Shown: positions 43,612 to 53,544, counted from the first letter of the stretch. The stretch: 64,000 bases of DNA from CAWEWH01 sp963812775 (GCA_963812775.1 CAWEWH010000009.1:124001-188000); one strand, 5' to 3'. A program made the numbers and translations. The notes: generated from the letters alone by a model not told the origin.

Positions 43612-44783
43612 CCCTCCGCCGGCGCGAAGACCTGCTGCTCCTCGCCCACGCCTTTCAGCCGGAAAGCGCCGACTGAGCGTGCCGGAACGCCGCTGAGACT
43701 TACGAAATCAGACGACAGCAGCAGCGAATGACCGGTTTCCTTGCAAAGAGATTCGATGCGCGCGGTCAAATTGACGGCCGGGCCGATGACCGTGAAGTCG
43801 AGCCGCGTCTCGCTGCCGACATTGCCGTAAAGCACGTCGCCAACATGCAGGGCGATGCCGCACGCGATGGCCGGTAACCCTTCGGCGACGCGGGAGCGGT
43901 TGACGTCCGCAAGAGCCGCGCGCGCCTCCGCGGCGGCCTCAAGGGCCGAGCGGCAAGCCACCGCACCATCCGCCGCCACAGGGAAGATGGCGAGCAAGGC
44001 ATCGCCGATGAATTTGAGGATCTCGCCGTCCTGCTCTTCCACCGCGCCGGCCATGGCGCCGAAATAGGCGTTCAGGGTGCTCATGAGCACGTCGCGCGGC
44101 AGGCTCTCGGACAGCGCCGTGAACCCCCGCAGATCACAGAGCCAGATCACCGCCCGGATGGTCTCGACCATGCCCCGCCTGATCCGACCTTCCAGGACGC
44201 GGCCCCCGGCCTGCCGACCCACATAGGTATCGAGCAGTGTCCGGGCCGTGCGCCGCAAAGCCTGCACTTCGAGGTTCATGGAGAAGGCCGGCACGACGGC
44301 TTCGAAGAGCGCGAGTTCCTCGTCAGCGAAACCGCCGGGCCGGCGCGTCGCCAGCGACAGCGCCTTGAAGCCACCCTCACCAAACGGCACCGGCAGAACC
44401 ACGTAGTCGGTATAGCCGTCGCGCCGCAGGTCCACCGCGATGGGGAATTCGCCCTCGACCGGCGCACCGGTGAGCCGCAGGCGGGTCGCCTCGCCGCCAT
44501 AGGCGAGCTTGATGGGGCTGTTGTCGAGGGCGGACACTTTCTCCACCGTGTCGAGCTTGAAGCTCCTCTCCTGCGGCAACTTGCCGAGCTCCCACACTCC
44601 GCTGAACGAGAAGAGCTGTGGATGCAGCAGCGGAACACCGGTGGTGATGCGGGCGACGTCGACCCCGCAGTGCCGGAGCTGCGACGCAAACGCGTCCAGA
44701 AATTGCCCTGGGTCAGTGATGCCCCGCCCCTGATCGAGCAGCCATCTGGTTACCGCCAGGGTGGTCCCCTCATGACGTGTCAT
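43608..44783 (-). CDS. Class III adenylate/guanylate cyclase
   Basis: 391 aa. Residues about 1-190 form a GAF-like/unassigned sensor part (‘TTGVPLLHPQLFSFSGVWE’, ‘GYTDYVVLPVPFGEGGFKAL’); residues about 205-385 are the class III cyclase domain with the metal Asp in WLCDLRGFTALSE, ‘GEILKFIGDALLAIFP’ and ‘LDFTVIGPAVNLTARIESLC’. Makes cAMP (or cGMP) in the cytoplasm. Its ATG overlaps the stop of the MFS gene upstream as ATGA, so both are one transcript. Confidence 0.88.
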   Translation of the reverse strand: MTRHEGTTLAVTRWLLDQGRGITDPGQFLDAFASQLRHCGVDVARITTGVPLLHPQLFSFSGVWELGKLPQERSFKLDTVEKVSALDNSPIKLAYGGEATRLRLTGAPVEGEFPIAVDLRRDGYTDYVVLPVPFGEGGFKALSLATRRPGGFADEELALFEAVVPAFSMNLEVQALRRTARTLLDTYVGRQAGGRVLEGRIRRGMVETIRAVIWLCDLRGFTALSESLPRDVLMSTLNAYFGAMAGAVEEQDGEILKFIGDALLAIFPVAADGAVACRSALEAAAEARAALADVNRSRVAEGLPAIACGIALHVGDVLYGNVGSETRLDFTVIGPAVNLTARIESLCKETGHSLLLSSDFVSLSGVPARSVGAFRLKGVGEEQQVFAPAEG

Positions 44784-46036
44784 GTTTCCGATTGTAGCCC
44801 CTGTCCGGTCGCGGCGCTGCGCCGCACCGCGAGACTGGTCACCGCGGCCGCGAGCGCCGCGGCCGCGAGAGCCCCGAACGTGAGGCGGTAGCCGATCAGC
44901 GAGCCGACGGCCCCGAAGACCAGTGGTCCGGTCACCACCCCGAGAAAGGTGCCGGACAGAAGCACGGCTGTGGCCTCGCTGACCCGGTCGGCGGGCGCCA
45001 GCCGCACGGTCTCGGCGATGTAGATGCCGGTCCAGGCATTGGCCGAGAAGCCGAGCACCAGGAACAACGTCACGGCGAGGCCGCGGTGGGCGGGCGCGAC
45101 GAAGACCAGCACCAGCGTGATGGCGGCCGTGGCCGTCGCCAGAATGGCCAGCGTCAAAGCGCCGCCGAGCCGGTCGGCGACGGCGCCGCACGACAGACGC
45201 CCGACGACACCGATGGCCTGCGCGCCTGCCAAGAGAAGGCCGGCCGGCACGGGCGCGAAGCCGTATTCTGTCACCAGCACAGTGACCAGGAAGGCGGTGA
45301 TGGCGACCTGCACGCCGGCCAGCAGGATGCCGGCGGCGAACAGCCGCTTGAGGGCGGGATGCGCCAGCGTCTCCTTGAAGCCGACATGCGGCAGCATGAA
45401 GAGCGGCGCGCCCGGCACGCGGTCGTCGTCGAGGCGGCGGCGCAGCGGCGCGAGCCCGAGGGCCAGCAGGCCAGCCGCGATCAGCACCGCCACGAGGGGC
45501 GCGTTCCAGCCGATCGTCTGCGCGAGCCATGGGCCGGTCAGGCCGGCCAGCGCCACCCCGAGCGGCACGCCGGTCTGTTTGATCGAGAAGATGAAGTTGC
45601 GCCGCGCCGCCGGCGTGAAGCGGGCCAGGAGATGCGAGGCGGCGGGCGTCGGCAGGCCATAGGCCGCCCCCATCAGCAGAGCACCGGCCGCCACACACCA
45701 CAGCGACGGCACGCACGACAGCAAGAGCCCCACAGTGATCAGCACGAGCGCCAGCTGGCTGGCGAAGAGCGCGCCGAGCCGGCGCATGGCCGACCCGCTC
45801 ACCAGCGAGACCAGCGTCGCCATGCTGTACACCAGGCTCACCTGCGCGCCGATCAGCGCCGGCGGCACGCCGAGCTTGGCCGCCATGATGGGCGCGATGG
45901 CCGGCATGAGGTTGGAGCTCATCGAGGCGACCGTCTGGATTGTGGTCGTCGCGGCGACGACGATGGCCGCAAGTGACGGCCCGTTGGACAGAGTCCTTGA
46001 CGGACCCTTGGACGGATCCTTGGCGGCCGCGCTCAT
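44780..46036 (-). CDS. MFS transporter
   Basis: 418 aa, 12 predicted membrane helices in two halves joined by a loop near ‘APLRRRLDDDRVPGAP’. ‘SLVYSMATLVSLVSGSAMRR’ carries the MFS loop between helices 2 and 3. Substrate unknown; YbfB/CynX-like from general look. The chosen ATG (MSAAAKDPSK) is the only one giving a normal N-terminus. Coupled to the cyclase gene downstream. Confidence 0.85.
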   Translation of the reverse strand: MSAAAKDPSKGPSRTLSNGPSLAAIVVAATTTIQTVASMSSNLMPAIAPIMAAKLGVPPALIGAQVSLVYSMATLVSLVSGSAMRRLGALFASQLALVLITVGLLLSCVPSLWCVAAGALLMGAAYGLPTPAASHLLARFTPAARRNFIFSIKQTGVPLGVALAGLTGPWLAQTIGWNAPLVAVLIAAGLLALGLAPLRRRLDDDRVPGAPLFMLPHVGFKETLAHPALKRLFAAGILLAGVQVAITAFLVTVLVTEYGFAPVPAGLLLAGAQAIGVVGRLSCGAVADRLGGALTLAILATATAAITLVLVFVAPAHRGLAVTLFLVLGFSANAWTGIYIAETVRLAPADRVSEATAVLLSGTFLGVVTGPLVFGAVGSLIGYRLTFGALAAAALAAAVTSLAVRRSAATGQGLQSET

Positions 46037-46153
46037 AGGCGCGTCATATCGGCCGTGGCGCCGCCGAGCAAATCCCTCGTCTTGCGCGACGGCGCACGAG
46101 GTGCCAACCAGAGCGTGCCGCCGGGATGATATCCGCCCGGCCGAGGAGGCACG

Positions 46154-46783
46154 ATGATCGATCTCTATACATGGACGACGCCCAACGGCCGCAAGGCCTC
46201 GATCCTGCTGGAGGAGCTCGGCCTCCCCTACACCGTCCATCCCATCGACATCGGCAAGGACGAGCAGTTCAAGCCGGACTTCCTGAAGATCAGCCCGAAC
46301 AACCGCATCCCGGCCATCGTCGACCGCGACACCAACATGCGGCTGATGGAGTCGGGCGCCATCATGATCTATCTGGCCGACAAGACCGGTAAGCTGCTGC
46401 CCAAGACGGGCGAGGCGCGCTACCGCGTCATCGAATGGCTGATGTGGCAGATGGGCGGCATCGGCCCCATGCTCGGCCAGGTGCATCACTTCGTGCGCTT
46501 CAACAGGGGCAAGGCACCCTATGCCGAGGAGCGCTATGCCAAGGAAGCGCACCGGCTCTACGGCGTCCTCGACCGGCGCCTCGCCGGGCGCGACTTCGTG
46601 GCCGACGACTATTCCATCGCCGACATCGCCATCTGGCCATGGATCTCGCGTTTCGAGTGGCAGACCGTCGATCTCGGCCAATATCCCAACGTCAAGCGCT
46701 GGTACGTGACGATCGCCGAGCGGCCCGCCGTGAAGCGCGGTTATGACGTGCCCGCCAAGGTCGGCGACATCCCGATGCCGTAA
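46154..46783 (+). CDS. Glutathione S-transferase family protein (YghU/Ure2p-like)
   Basis: 209 aa. N-terminal thioredoxin fold (‘MIDLYTWTTPNGRKASILLE’, ‘KISPNNRIPAIVD’, ‘LMESGAIMIYLADKTGKLLP’) and C-terminal helical domain (‘MWQMGGIGPMLGQVHHFVRF’, ‘YSIADIAIWPWISRFEWQ’). The segment TPNGRK and the GPMLGQVHHF helix mark the Nu-class/YghU branch, which acts as disulfide-bond reductase with glutathione. GAGGAGG upstream of the ATG. Confidence 0.9.
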   Translation: MIDLYTWTTPNGRKASILLEELGLPYTVHPIDIGKDEQFKPDFLKISPNNRIPAIVDRDTNMRLMESGAIMIYLADKTGKLLPKTGEARYRVIEWLMWQMGGIGPMLGQVHHFVRFNRGKAPYAEERYAKEAHRLYGVLDRRLAGRDFVADDYSIADIAIWPWISRFEWQTVDLGQYPNVKRWYVTIAERPAVKRGYDVPAKVGDIPMP

Positions 46784-46877
46784 GGACGCTCCTGCCAGCT
46801 CCTGTCGCGCGTGTCGGCAACGTCGCTTCGGCGCGGCGGCTACGAGAACGGTCTCACGGACTCTTGGAGAATTCGGC

Positions 46878-48182
46878 TTGATCGCAACGCTCGCCAAGCG
46901 CCTGCCCTTCTACTACGGCTGGATCGTGGTCGCGGTGGTGTTCGTCACCATGGCGATCGGCGTCAATGCGCGGACCGCCTTCTCGCTGCTCTACCCGAAG
47001 ATCCTCGACGAGTTCGGCTGGGAGCGCGGTCTCACCGCCGGGGCCTTCTCGTTCGGCTTCCTCGTGTCGGCGGTGCTGAGCCCCCTCCTCGGCCGGCTCA
47101 TGGACCGCCGCGGCCCGCGCCTCGTCATGGAGCTTGGCGCGCTGCTCATCGCCGCTGGGCTTTTTCTGGCGACGCTGACGCGCGAGCCCTGGCACCTCTA
47201 CCTGACGCTCGGCATCCTGGTCGGCGCCGGCAGCGTCTGCCTCGGCTATTCCGGCCAGTCGCTCTTCCTGCCCAACTGGTTCGTGCGCCGGCGCGGCCTT
47301 GCCATCAGCATCGCCTTCTCGGGCGTCGGCATCGGCTCGATCGTGCTCTTGCCGTGGCTGCAGACATTGATCGAAAGCTCAGGCTGGCGCGCCGCCGCCA
47401 CGGCCTTTGCGGTGCTCACCTTCGTCGTGCTTGTGCCGCTCAACCTGCTGCTGCGCCACCGGCCGCAGGACATCGGCCTTTCGCCGGATGGCGACGGCGC
47501 CGCCCAGTCCGCGCACGCGGCGCGCTCCAACATCGTCGACCACGCCTGGGCGGCCATCGACTGGACCCTGGCGCGCGCCATGCGCACGGCGCGCTTCTGG
47601 TGGATTGCCGTCGCCTATTTCGCGGGCCTGTTCGGCTGGTATGCCGTGCAGGTGCATCAGACCAAGTATCTCGTCGAGATCGGCTTCAGCGCGCGCGACG
47701 CCGCCTGGGCGCTCGGGGCCGTGAGCCTCGCGGGCATTCCCGGCCAGATCGTGCTCGGCTATCTCTCCGATCGCATCGGGCGCGAATGGGTGTGGACCGC
47801 TGGCAATCTCGGCTTCGTCGGCTGCTATCTGACCTTGTTGCTGCTCAAGGACATGCCGACGCTGCCGCTGCTCTACGCGATGGTGCTGCTGCAGGGCATG
47901 CTCGGCTACGGCGTCACCTCGGTGGTCAGCGCCATCCCGGCCGAGATTTTCGAGGGCCGCCACTACGGCACGATTTTCGGCACCCTGATGCTGGCCGGGA
48001 TAGCCGGCGGCGCTGCCGGGCCTTGGCTCACCGGCGCGCTCTTCGATGCGCAGGGCTCCTACACGCTCGCCTTCTGGATCGCCATTGCGCTCGATGTCTT
48101 GTCGATCATCGCCATCTGGTTCGCGGCGCCGGGCAAAGTGCGCGCCGTCGCCGGCAAGGTGGCGGCATCGCAGCGCACTTGA
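46878..48182 (+). CDS. MFS transporter, oxalate/formate antiporter-like (OFA) family
   Basis: 434 aa, 12 membrane helices. The start ‘LPFYYGWIVVAVVFVTMAIG’ is characteristic of the OFA/MCP-like group of monocarboxylate transporters. I chose TTG at 46878: GGAGA seven bases upstream and the first helix placed as in relatives; a longer frame from 46743 overlaps the GST gene. Substrate probably a carboxylate. It follows the GST gene by 94 bases. Confidence 0.85.
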   Translation: MIATLAKRLPFYYGWIVVAVVFVTMAIGVNARTAFSLLYPKILDEFGWERGLTAGAFSFGFLVSAVLSPLLGRLMDRRGPRLVMELGALLIAAGLFLATLTREPWHLYLTLGILVGAGSVCLGYSGQSLFLPNWFVRRRGLAISIAFSGVGIGSIVLLPWLQTLIESSGWRAAATAFAVLTFVVLVPLNLLLRHRPQDIGLSPDGDGAAQSAHAARSNIVDHAWAAIDWTLARAMRTARFWWIAVAYFAGLFGWYAVQVHQTKYLVEIGFSARDAAWALGAVSLAGIPGQIVLGYLSDRIGREWVWTAGNLGFVGCYLTLLLLKDMPTLPLLYAMVLLQGMLGYGVTSVVSAIPAEIFEGRHYGTIFGTLMLAGIAGGAAGPWLTGALFDAQGSYTLAFWIAIALDVLSIIAIWFAAPGKVRAVAGKVAASQRT

Positions 48183-48207
48183 CGAGGTCCGCGCTGCCGG
48201 CTGGCGG

Positions 48208-51100
48208 TCAGCACTTGCCGGGTGCGCCGCCAAGCGCACCGGTCAGCGTGACGCAACTGTCGCCCTTGGATCTCATCTCATCGATGACCCAGCGTCCTCG
48301 GCTGCGCACCAGATCGAATTCCACCAGGACGCGTTTGCCGAAATTTTTCAGGTCGGCCCGCACCTGGGCCTTCTTGCCGTCGCTGGATTTCACGTCGACC
48401 GTCAGATCCCTGATCTGATAGTCTTGGCCCATCACGAACAGATTGAAGTCGCGGCAGGCATCGCCGCTTTTCTCGGTCTTGGACGCGCAGGCGTTCATCA
48501 GCTTGCTTACCCTGTCAGAATAGGCGGCATTGGTGCCCGGCTCGCCGCCATAGACGTAGCGGACATATTCTCCTGGATCCGTCGGCGCGTCGTCGTAGAG
48601 CCAAACCTCGACTTCGGTCTTGGCCGGCGGTCTTGCGGCAGGGAGGCAGCGACCTTGGCTCGTTGAATGCGCCGAGTTCGCATACGTTCAGGAGGTTGCG
48701 GACGACACGGGCGACTTTGGCGTCATGATTGCTGCAGAACCGTATTTCATCGCTTTTGGGCGCCGACGACATCTGCTGGGCTGTTGGCGGCGAGATGCCG
48801 ACGGCCCTCAAGGTCTGACGGATTCGCTCCGACTGCACCTTTTGGTTCAGCGAGCGGAAATGCACATAGCCGGAAACCTTTGCGGCGGCGGCGCCTCCCC
48901 CAAGCTCGGCGCGTGCATCCGCAACGGCGGCCGTGCAGGTGTCGGTCGCGCGCTCCGTTGCCCGCAGCACCGACGCGATATTCGACGCGTCCAGGCTCGT
49001 GACATTGATGGCATCGGCCGGCCGCGCGAAGGCGCCGCTCAACGACGAAAAGCCTTGGCGGACCGCTCGGCTGAACGGCATCAGCGTAAACGTCACGCGC
49101 ACCTTGCCGCTTGGCTCGTCCGGAGAAAACAGGCTGTCGTCGGCCGGCACAAATGACGGCACGAAGCGCCTGACGTTGCGCCGCGCGAGGACGTTGGCTT
49201 GGCCGAAACGTCGGTAGGCTTCGTGGGCGTTGGCGAGACCGATCAACTTGTCGGAGCGCGGATACTGGATCAGCATGTCGGCGACAAGGCTGGTGCGCAG
49301 GACCCAGTCGACGATGCCTTCGTTGTATTTGGGCTGCTTGTCCTGCGCCTGCGGATCGAACTGAACGTCGAATTTGAGAGCGATCCGACCAGAATCCATC
49401 GGCTGTTGGTCGACATAGGCTTCGAGCCCGGCGGCGGTTCGCACCTTGAGCGATGGAGAGGCGATCTCCAGAATCTGTACCAGCTCCCCGGCCGACAAGC
49501 TGCCAACCGGCTTGCCGTCACGAACGGCATTGTTGAACAGCGAGGCCTGGGCCGAGCTCACCGCCAGATCGTCCAATCTTACCTCCGCCGGGAAGCGAGA
49601 CACCTCCCCCTTCGCCTCGTCGGAAAGGCGGCTCTCTTGAATGTCGGAGATGCGCAGATCATCAAGGCTCGGCGCCGCCTCCGGGCTCGCTTGTGCGAGC
49701 CGCATCGGCCCCTCTTCATCGGAAGCCGCTGCCGCAAGGAGGGTCGACTTGCCGAAAGGCTGAGCCGGAGCAAGGAAGCTCCTGCGGAAGCTCTGCAGGG
49801 CTGGTCCGGCGGGAGGCGCGGAAGGCGGCCGGTTCACCCAGATCCCCTGCAGCGCCTTGGCCAGTTTGGCACCGTCGCCCTCGCTCACCGTGGTCTTGAG
49901 GGTCTCGATCTCGGGCGCGTTCTCGCAGTCGATGTTGTCCTGAATGCTGCGATAGAAATTCAGCCTCTTGAGCGCGGCAGCGCCGAAATACGAATAGTAG
50001 GACGAGTTCTGCACGAAATCGAAGTAGTTGCAGTAGAATATCCTGACGAATTTCTTCTCGAAGTCGGGATCGGCCTGGCTCGCGGCGGTGCTGGTGGTTT
50101 GCACGTTCTTCCACAATTCCCGCTCAAGCTTGAAATCCGCGGCCGTGGGGTAGAAGCGGAACTCGCTTGCCCTATCGGTGTATTCGGGACGCTGCTTGCT
50201 GCCTCGGTTCTCCATGGTCGCTTTGGCGCGCTTCAGCACGAGGCTGGACTTGCTCCTTTGCCCGAAAGCTCCGGCCTTTTGCGACTCGGCCCGCACGGCC
50301 GCAAGAGCCCCTACCAATGCCGTCGCGAAGGGCCCGTTCTGCGCCCCGGGAGAAGCTGAATCCGAGGCCGGATCACCGGTCCACGTCGAATAGACGACGA
50401 TGCTGTCATCGATGCCCTGCGCCTTGGGCTTCTGGGCAACGTTGGGTTTGCCGTTGCCCGGCTTGATCTTCTCGAGCGTGCCGCTTGAGCGCGCGATGAG
50501 GGTGATCGGCAGCTGCGTGCGGCAGGCATCGATGAAGACGACCTGCAGCGTGGCCCCCGCCCAGCTCAGCCGAGACACGACCTCTTTGACCGGGATCGCC
50601 ATCTCTGGAATGTCTTCGGCAAATGACGGCCTGAAGTCGGATGGCACGAGGTAATCGTTGTCGTTGTAGTTGATCCCATGCCCGGCGAAATAGAACAGGA
50701 TGACGGGCGGCCGTCCCATCGCCTCGGCGTTCTTCACCGCGTAATTCACCGCCGTCGATATCCTGTTGAGGATGTCGTTGCGGGTGATCAAAGGTTCCTT
50801 GTGGGGCTCATCCCGCATCTTCGAGCTCGTGGTGAGCACGAAGCGGTAGAAGTTTGCTTTCTTCAGCTCCTCGGCGACCAATTCGGCGTCGCGCGATGCG
50901 TTGGTGAGATTCTGCAAGGCTTCGCCCGTCTCGTAGCGGTCGATGCCGATGACGATGGCAAACCGCTCCGGCAAGAGGCCCTCGCCTGGGCCGGCTGGCT
51001 CGCCGAGATAGGGGGTCGGATCGTTCGCGGCTGCCGGGCTCAGTGACAGCGCGGACAGAGCGGCGAGGGCCGCAGCCGCAATTCTCGCGCGGATCGGCAT
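48208..51100 (-). CDS. Secreted caspase-fold peptidase (C14 family), frameshift near 3' end
   Basis: About 963 aa when repaired. Signal peptide to residue 26 (IAAAALAALSALSLSPAAA). The caspase p20-like domain (about 45-290) has catalytic H141 in FYFAGHGIN and C193 in VFIDACRTQ. A central region follows, with an SH3-like segment near ‘VGSLSAGELVQILEIASPSL’. Near 48642 the frame shifts; the alternative frame continues PAKTEVEVWLYDDAPTDPGE and ends in ‘CVTLTGALGGAPGKC’ at 48208, a domain resembling DUF3828-like periplasmic modules. Start MPIRARIAAA has GGGAG upstream. Divergent from the metalloprotease gene, 150 bp between starts. Substrates unknown. Confidence 0.8.
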
Positions 51101-51250
51101 GAGCGCTCCCAGGCTGGGGTTGCATTCTCGATCAGTCGCAATCATGGTTGTGTGATCGTGCTAACACAACGGCGAGCCTGCCACCCGCTATTCTGGCTGG
51201 ACTGGCGCGGGGCGCCCACGCAAACCGCATTCAACCGCTGGGAGGCTTTC

Positions 51251-52159
51251 ATGCGCTGGCCGGTTTTTCCAGTCCTCGCATCAGTTCTGTTTGCGGCATC
51301 TCAGGCAATCGCCCACGACGTTTGGGGCGTGGCCAATCCGAAGTTCCCGCCCGCGGCCGGCGTCACCGTTGCCGATCTCAAGAAGCTCATCGAAAGCGAA
51401 GCCGACCAGGACAAGCGCTACATTTACGAGCGGGCCATCCTGTGGAAGCCGGGCCAGCAACTGAAAGGCTGCTTTATCGGCGGCGCGCAGGCACAGCGCG
51501 CCCGCATCGTTTCCGTCATCAACGAGTTGTTGCGGCCCGACATCAACATCAAGATCGAGTTCGGCGACGCCTCTGCGCCGCGCGATTGCCAACTCGGCTC
51601 GGACGGCCGCTACCCCGAGAACATGCGCATCAGCCTGCAAGATGGCTGCTGCCAGGCCTATGTCGGCCGCGTTGCCATGAATGCGGCGGTCGCCAAGGGG
51701 CCGAACGTCTACATCTCGGGCACGTCTGACAATTTCATCATCAAGCACGAAATCCTGCACGCGCTCGGCTTCCACCATGAGCATCAAAAGCCCGCAAACG
51801 GATGCCAGTTCAACTACGATGCCATCCAGTCGGCATATGGCTGGTCGCGGCAGACGGTGGAAGACAATTTCAGCGCCATGGCGAATTCGACCAAGTACGT
51901 CTTCTCCACCGAGCTCGATCGGGAATCAATCATGAAGTACTACTTCTCGCCCGAGCTGCTCGTCGGAGGCACCAGCAACCCTTGCTACAGCCGGCCGGTC
52001 AACGACCTGTCTGACGAGGATTGGCTCGGCTTGAAGACCGCTTATCCGATCGCCTTCAACAACGCTGCCCATGCCGCCAGGCTGGGCAAGCGTTCCGTCA
52101 TTGCGGCCGACCCGTCTGTACCGGCGGCTCTCAGGGAAGCCATCGGAGCGATGGACTAG
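51251..52159 (+). CDS. Secreted astacin-like zinc metalloprotease (M12A)
   Basis: 302 aa. Signal peptide to about residue 21 (FPVLASVLFAASQAIAH). Zinc site H166-E167-x-x-H170-x-x-G-F-x-H176-E in HEILHALGFHHEH; the Met-turn ‘ESIMKYYFS’ supplies the astacin methionine and tyrosine. Several cysteines (73, 113, 133, 134) suggest disulfides. A prosegment probably covers residues 22-80. ATG at 51251 has GGGAGG upstream; an earlier in-frame start at 51152 puts a non-hydrophobic stretch before the signal. The stop TAG lies inside the repeat at 52156. Confidence 0.85.
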   Translation: MRWPVFPVLASVLFAASQAIAHDVWGVANPKFPPAAGVTVADLKKLIESEADQDKRYIYERAILWKPGQQLKGCFIGGAQAQRARIVSVINELLRPDINIKIEFGDASAPRDCQLGSDGRYPENMRISLQDGCCQAYVGRVAMNAAVAKGPNVYISGTSDNFIIKHEILHALGFHHEHQKPANGCQFNYDAIQSAYGWSRQTVEDNFSAMANSTKYVFSTELDRESIMKYYFSPELLVGGTSNPCYSRPVNDLSDEDWLGLKTAYPIAFNNAAHAARLGKRSVIAADPSVPAALREAIGAMD

Positions 52160-52322
52160 TGTCGCGATTCCGAAATTCGCAGGGTCTTGATGGAGTCCTC
52201 GTGGCGAATTTCGGAATCATAAGCGACACTAGAAGAGATTGATCCTAGTGTGCTTTTCGAATTTGAAGTTCGCGAGCCAGCTGATCCAGTCAACGTAGCG
52301 AACTTCAAATTCGGCACACTAG
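52156..52322. repeat. 167-bp double-hairpin repeat, copy 1
   Basis: Two successive imperfect palindromes, 52156-52232 and 52245-52322, each running CTAGTGT...ACACTAG. Stem of the first: CTAGTGTCGC plus GATTCCGAAATTCGC with complements and an ATAA bulge; stem of the second: GAATTTGAAGTTCGC with its complement. Copy 2 at 56773-56939 has the same length; stems are conserved and loops diverged. It begins over the stop codon of the metalloprotease gene. Confidence 0.9.
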
Positions 52323-52368
52323 GGACTGCGTCGCGATCGACCCCGGCATTCATTCGAAGGTGCGAACC

Positions 52369-52959
52369 GTGCGTACACAGCTCGTCAGAACGATCGCTGC
52401 CCTCGCCCTGGTCATCGTGCCATTGGCAGCCCTGTCACAGCCGCGCCGAGCCGCGGCGATCCCGACTTTGAAAGGCACACTGCTCATTCAGTGGGATGGG
52501 GAGAGCCGATTCATCTACCTTCCCGACCCCAATAATCCGCTGACCTTCCTCACCCGAGACGGGCGCACCATCGTGCCGGCGCGCATGTACACTGACGGCG
52601 GCTCGGTCCCGCGGGTCTTCTGGGGCGCAAAGGGCTTCTCGCCCTGGGGTTACGGGCCGGCCTATATTCTGCACGATTGGCTGTTCCATCGTCATCGGTG
52701 CGGCCAGGATACCGACCCCGACCGCTATTCCATGGCGCAGGCCAATCAGGTGCTCGACGATGCCATCGAGTATCTCATGCGGACCGGAAAGGTGAGCCGC
52801 AACAATCAGGCCCGCCATCTTATCACCTGGGCCGTCAACAAGTTTGCCTCGACGGCATGGAATGAGGCTTGCGGGGAGCTGCCGCCGGCGCCGCTCGCCT
52901 TCCCGGGCGGCCCGGCCATCGTTCAAGGCGTCACGGTGGGGCGGATCACCTTCGAGTGA
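52369..52959 (+). CDS. DUF1353 family protein, secreted
   Basis: 196 aa from the GTG at 52369 (GAAGG eight bases upstream) or 199 from the GTG at 52360. A signal peptide covers about 1-25 (IAALALVIVPLAALSQ). Family features: ‘DGGSVPRVFWGAKGFSPWGY’, ‘GPAYILHDWLFHRHRCGQDT’ and the Asp/His cluster they contain. DUF1353 is best known from phage proteins but chromosomal secreted versions are common. Function unknown. Single gene after the double-hairpin repeat. Confidence 0.75.
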   Translation: MRTQLVRTIAALALVIVPLAALSQPRRAAAIPTLKGTLLIQWDGESRFIYLPDPNNPLTFLTRDGRTIVPARMYTDGGSVPRVFWGAKGFSPWGYGPAYILHDWLFHRHRCGQDTDPDRYSMAQANQVLDDAIEYLMRTGKVSRNNQARHLITWAVNKFASTAWNEACGELPPAPLAFPGGPAIVQGVTVGRITFE

Positions 52960-52981
52960 GCGCCCCTTTCGGGATCATGCG

Positions 52982-53203
52982 CTAGACCTCCAACGTGGCC
53001 ACCACCTGCCCCTCGGCGACCGCCTGGCCCTCCTTGACATCGATGGACGCGACCTTGCCCTTGCGCGGCGCCGCAACGGGGATTTCCATCTTCATCGATT
53101 CCAGCAGCACGATGGTGTCGTCCTCCTCGACGCTATCGCCCACCGCCACCTCGATCTTCCACACCGAGCCGGAAATCTCTGCCTGCACTTTCACGTTCGC
53201 CAT
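52982..53203 (-). CDS. Small biotin/lipoyl carrier protein (biotin attachment domain)
   Basis: 73 aa, one biotinyl domain. The biotinylated lysine is K38 in LESMKMEIP; ‘VKEGQAVAEGQVVATLEV’ is the usual C-terminus. Stand-alone BCCP-like proteins serve acyl-CoA carboxylases, but no carboxylase subunit is in the window. The ATG at 53203 lacks a strong ribosome binding site; a longer frame crosses the GST remnant and is rejected. A half copy of the GCATGATCCCGAAAAG palindrome lies at its 3' end (about 52967-52981). Confidence 0.82.
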   Translation of the reverse strand: MANVKVQAEISGSVWKIEVAVGDSVEEDDTIVLLESMKMEIPVAAPRKGKVASIDVKEGQAVAEGQVVATLEV

Positions 53204-53223
53204 AGCTGCGCGTCCCCGTCGTG

Positions 53224-53390
53224 TCACGCCTTGGTCGCGCTGATCAGCGCCGGCTTCGGGCTCTTCTCCTCGGGCTTGCGGTTCTCGCCCGCCAGAGGTC
53301 GACCTTCTCCTTGGGAACGTCAACGCCCTTCTCGGCCATGAACATGCGCACCATGCGCGGATTGGGACCGACGGAATCGTAGAGCTTCAT
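53224..53390 (-). pseudogene. Remnant of a glutathione S-transferase N-terminal domain
   Basis: From the ATG at 53390 it reads MKLYDSVGPNPRMVRMFMAE, a clear GST thioredoxin-fold start. Near 53294 one base is missing; in the other frame AGENRKPEEKSP follows and a stop occurs at 53224. The glutathione-site and helical C-terminal domain are gone, so it cannot be a working GST. Confidence 0.7.
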
Positions 53391-53506
53391 GGTTCCCTCA
53401 GGGCTGTCTCAAAGGCGCCGCTGTGCGTGCATGCTTAGGCTAGGCGAGCCTTCCGTCATAGCGAAAGTTCGTGCAAACCTGGTCCGACGGGATTGGGCGG
53501 GTCCAC

Positions 53507-53540
53507 AGAGTGAGAGTGAGAAAGAGTGAGAGAGTGAGAG
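53507..53540 (+). repeat. Purine-rich GAGTGAGA simple repeat at a ribosome binding site
   Basis: Repeated AGAGTGAGAGTGAGAAAGAG units, 34 bases with one interruption, end four bases before the ATG at 53545. It provides several GAG-rich Shine-Dalgarno-like sites. Confidence 0.75.
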
Positions 53541-53544
53541 CGCC

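Noticed and set aside
53508..53540. Minisatellite with coding potential
   Set aside because: The tract ends four bases before a well-supported start codon and is too short and pure to code on its own.
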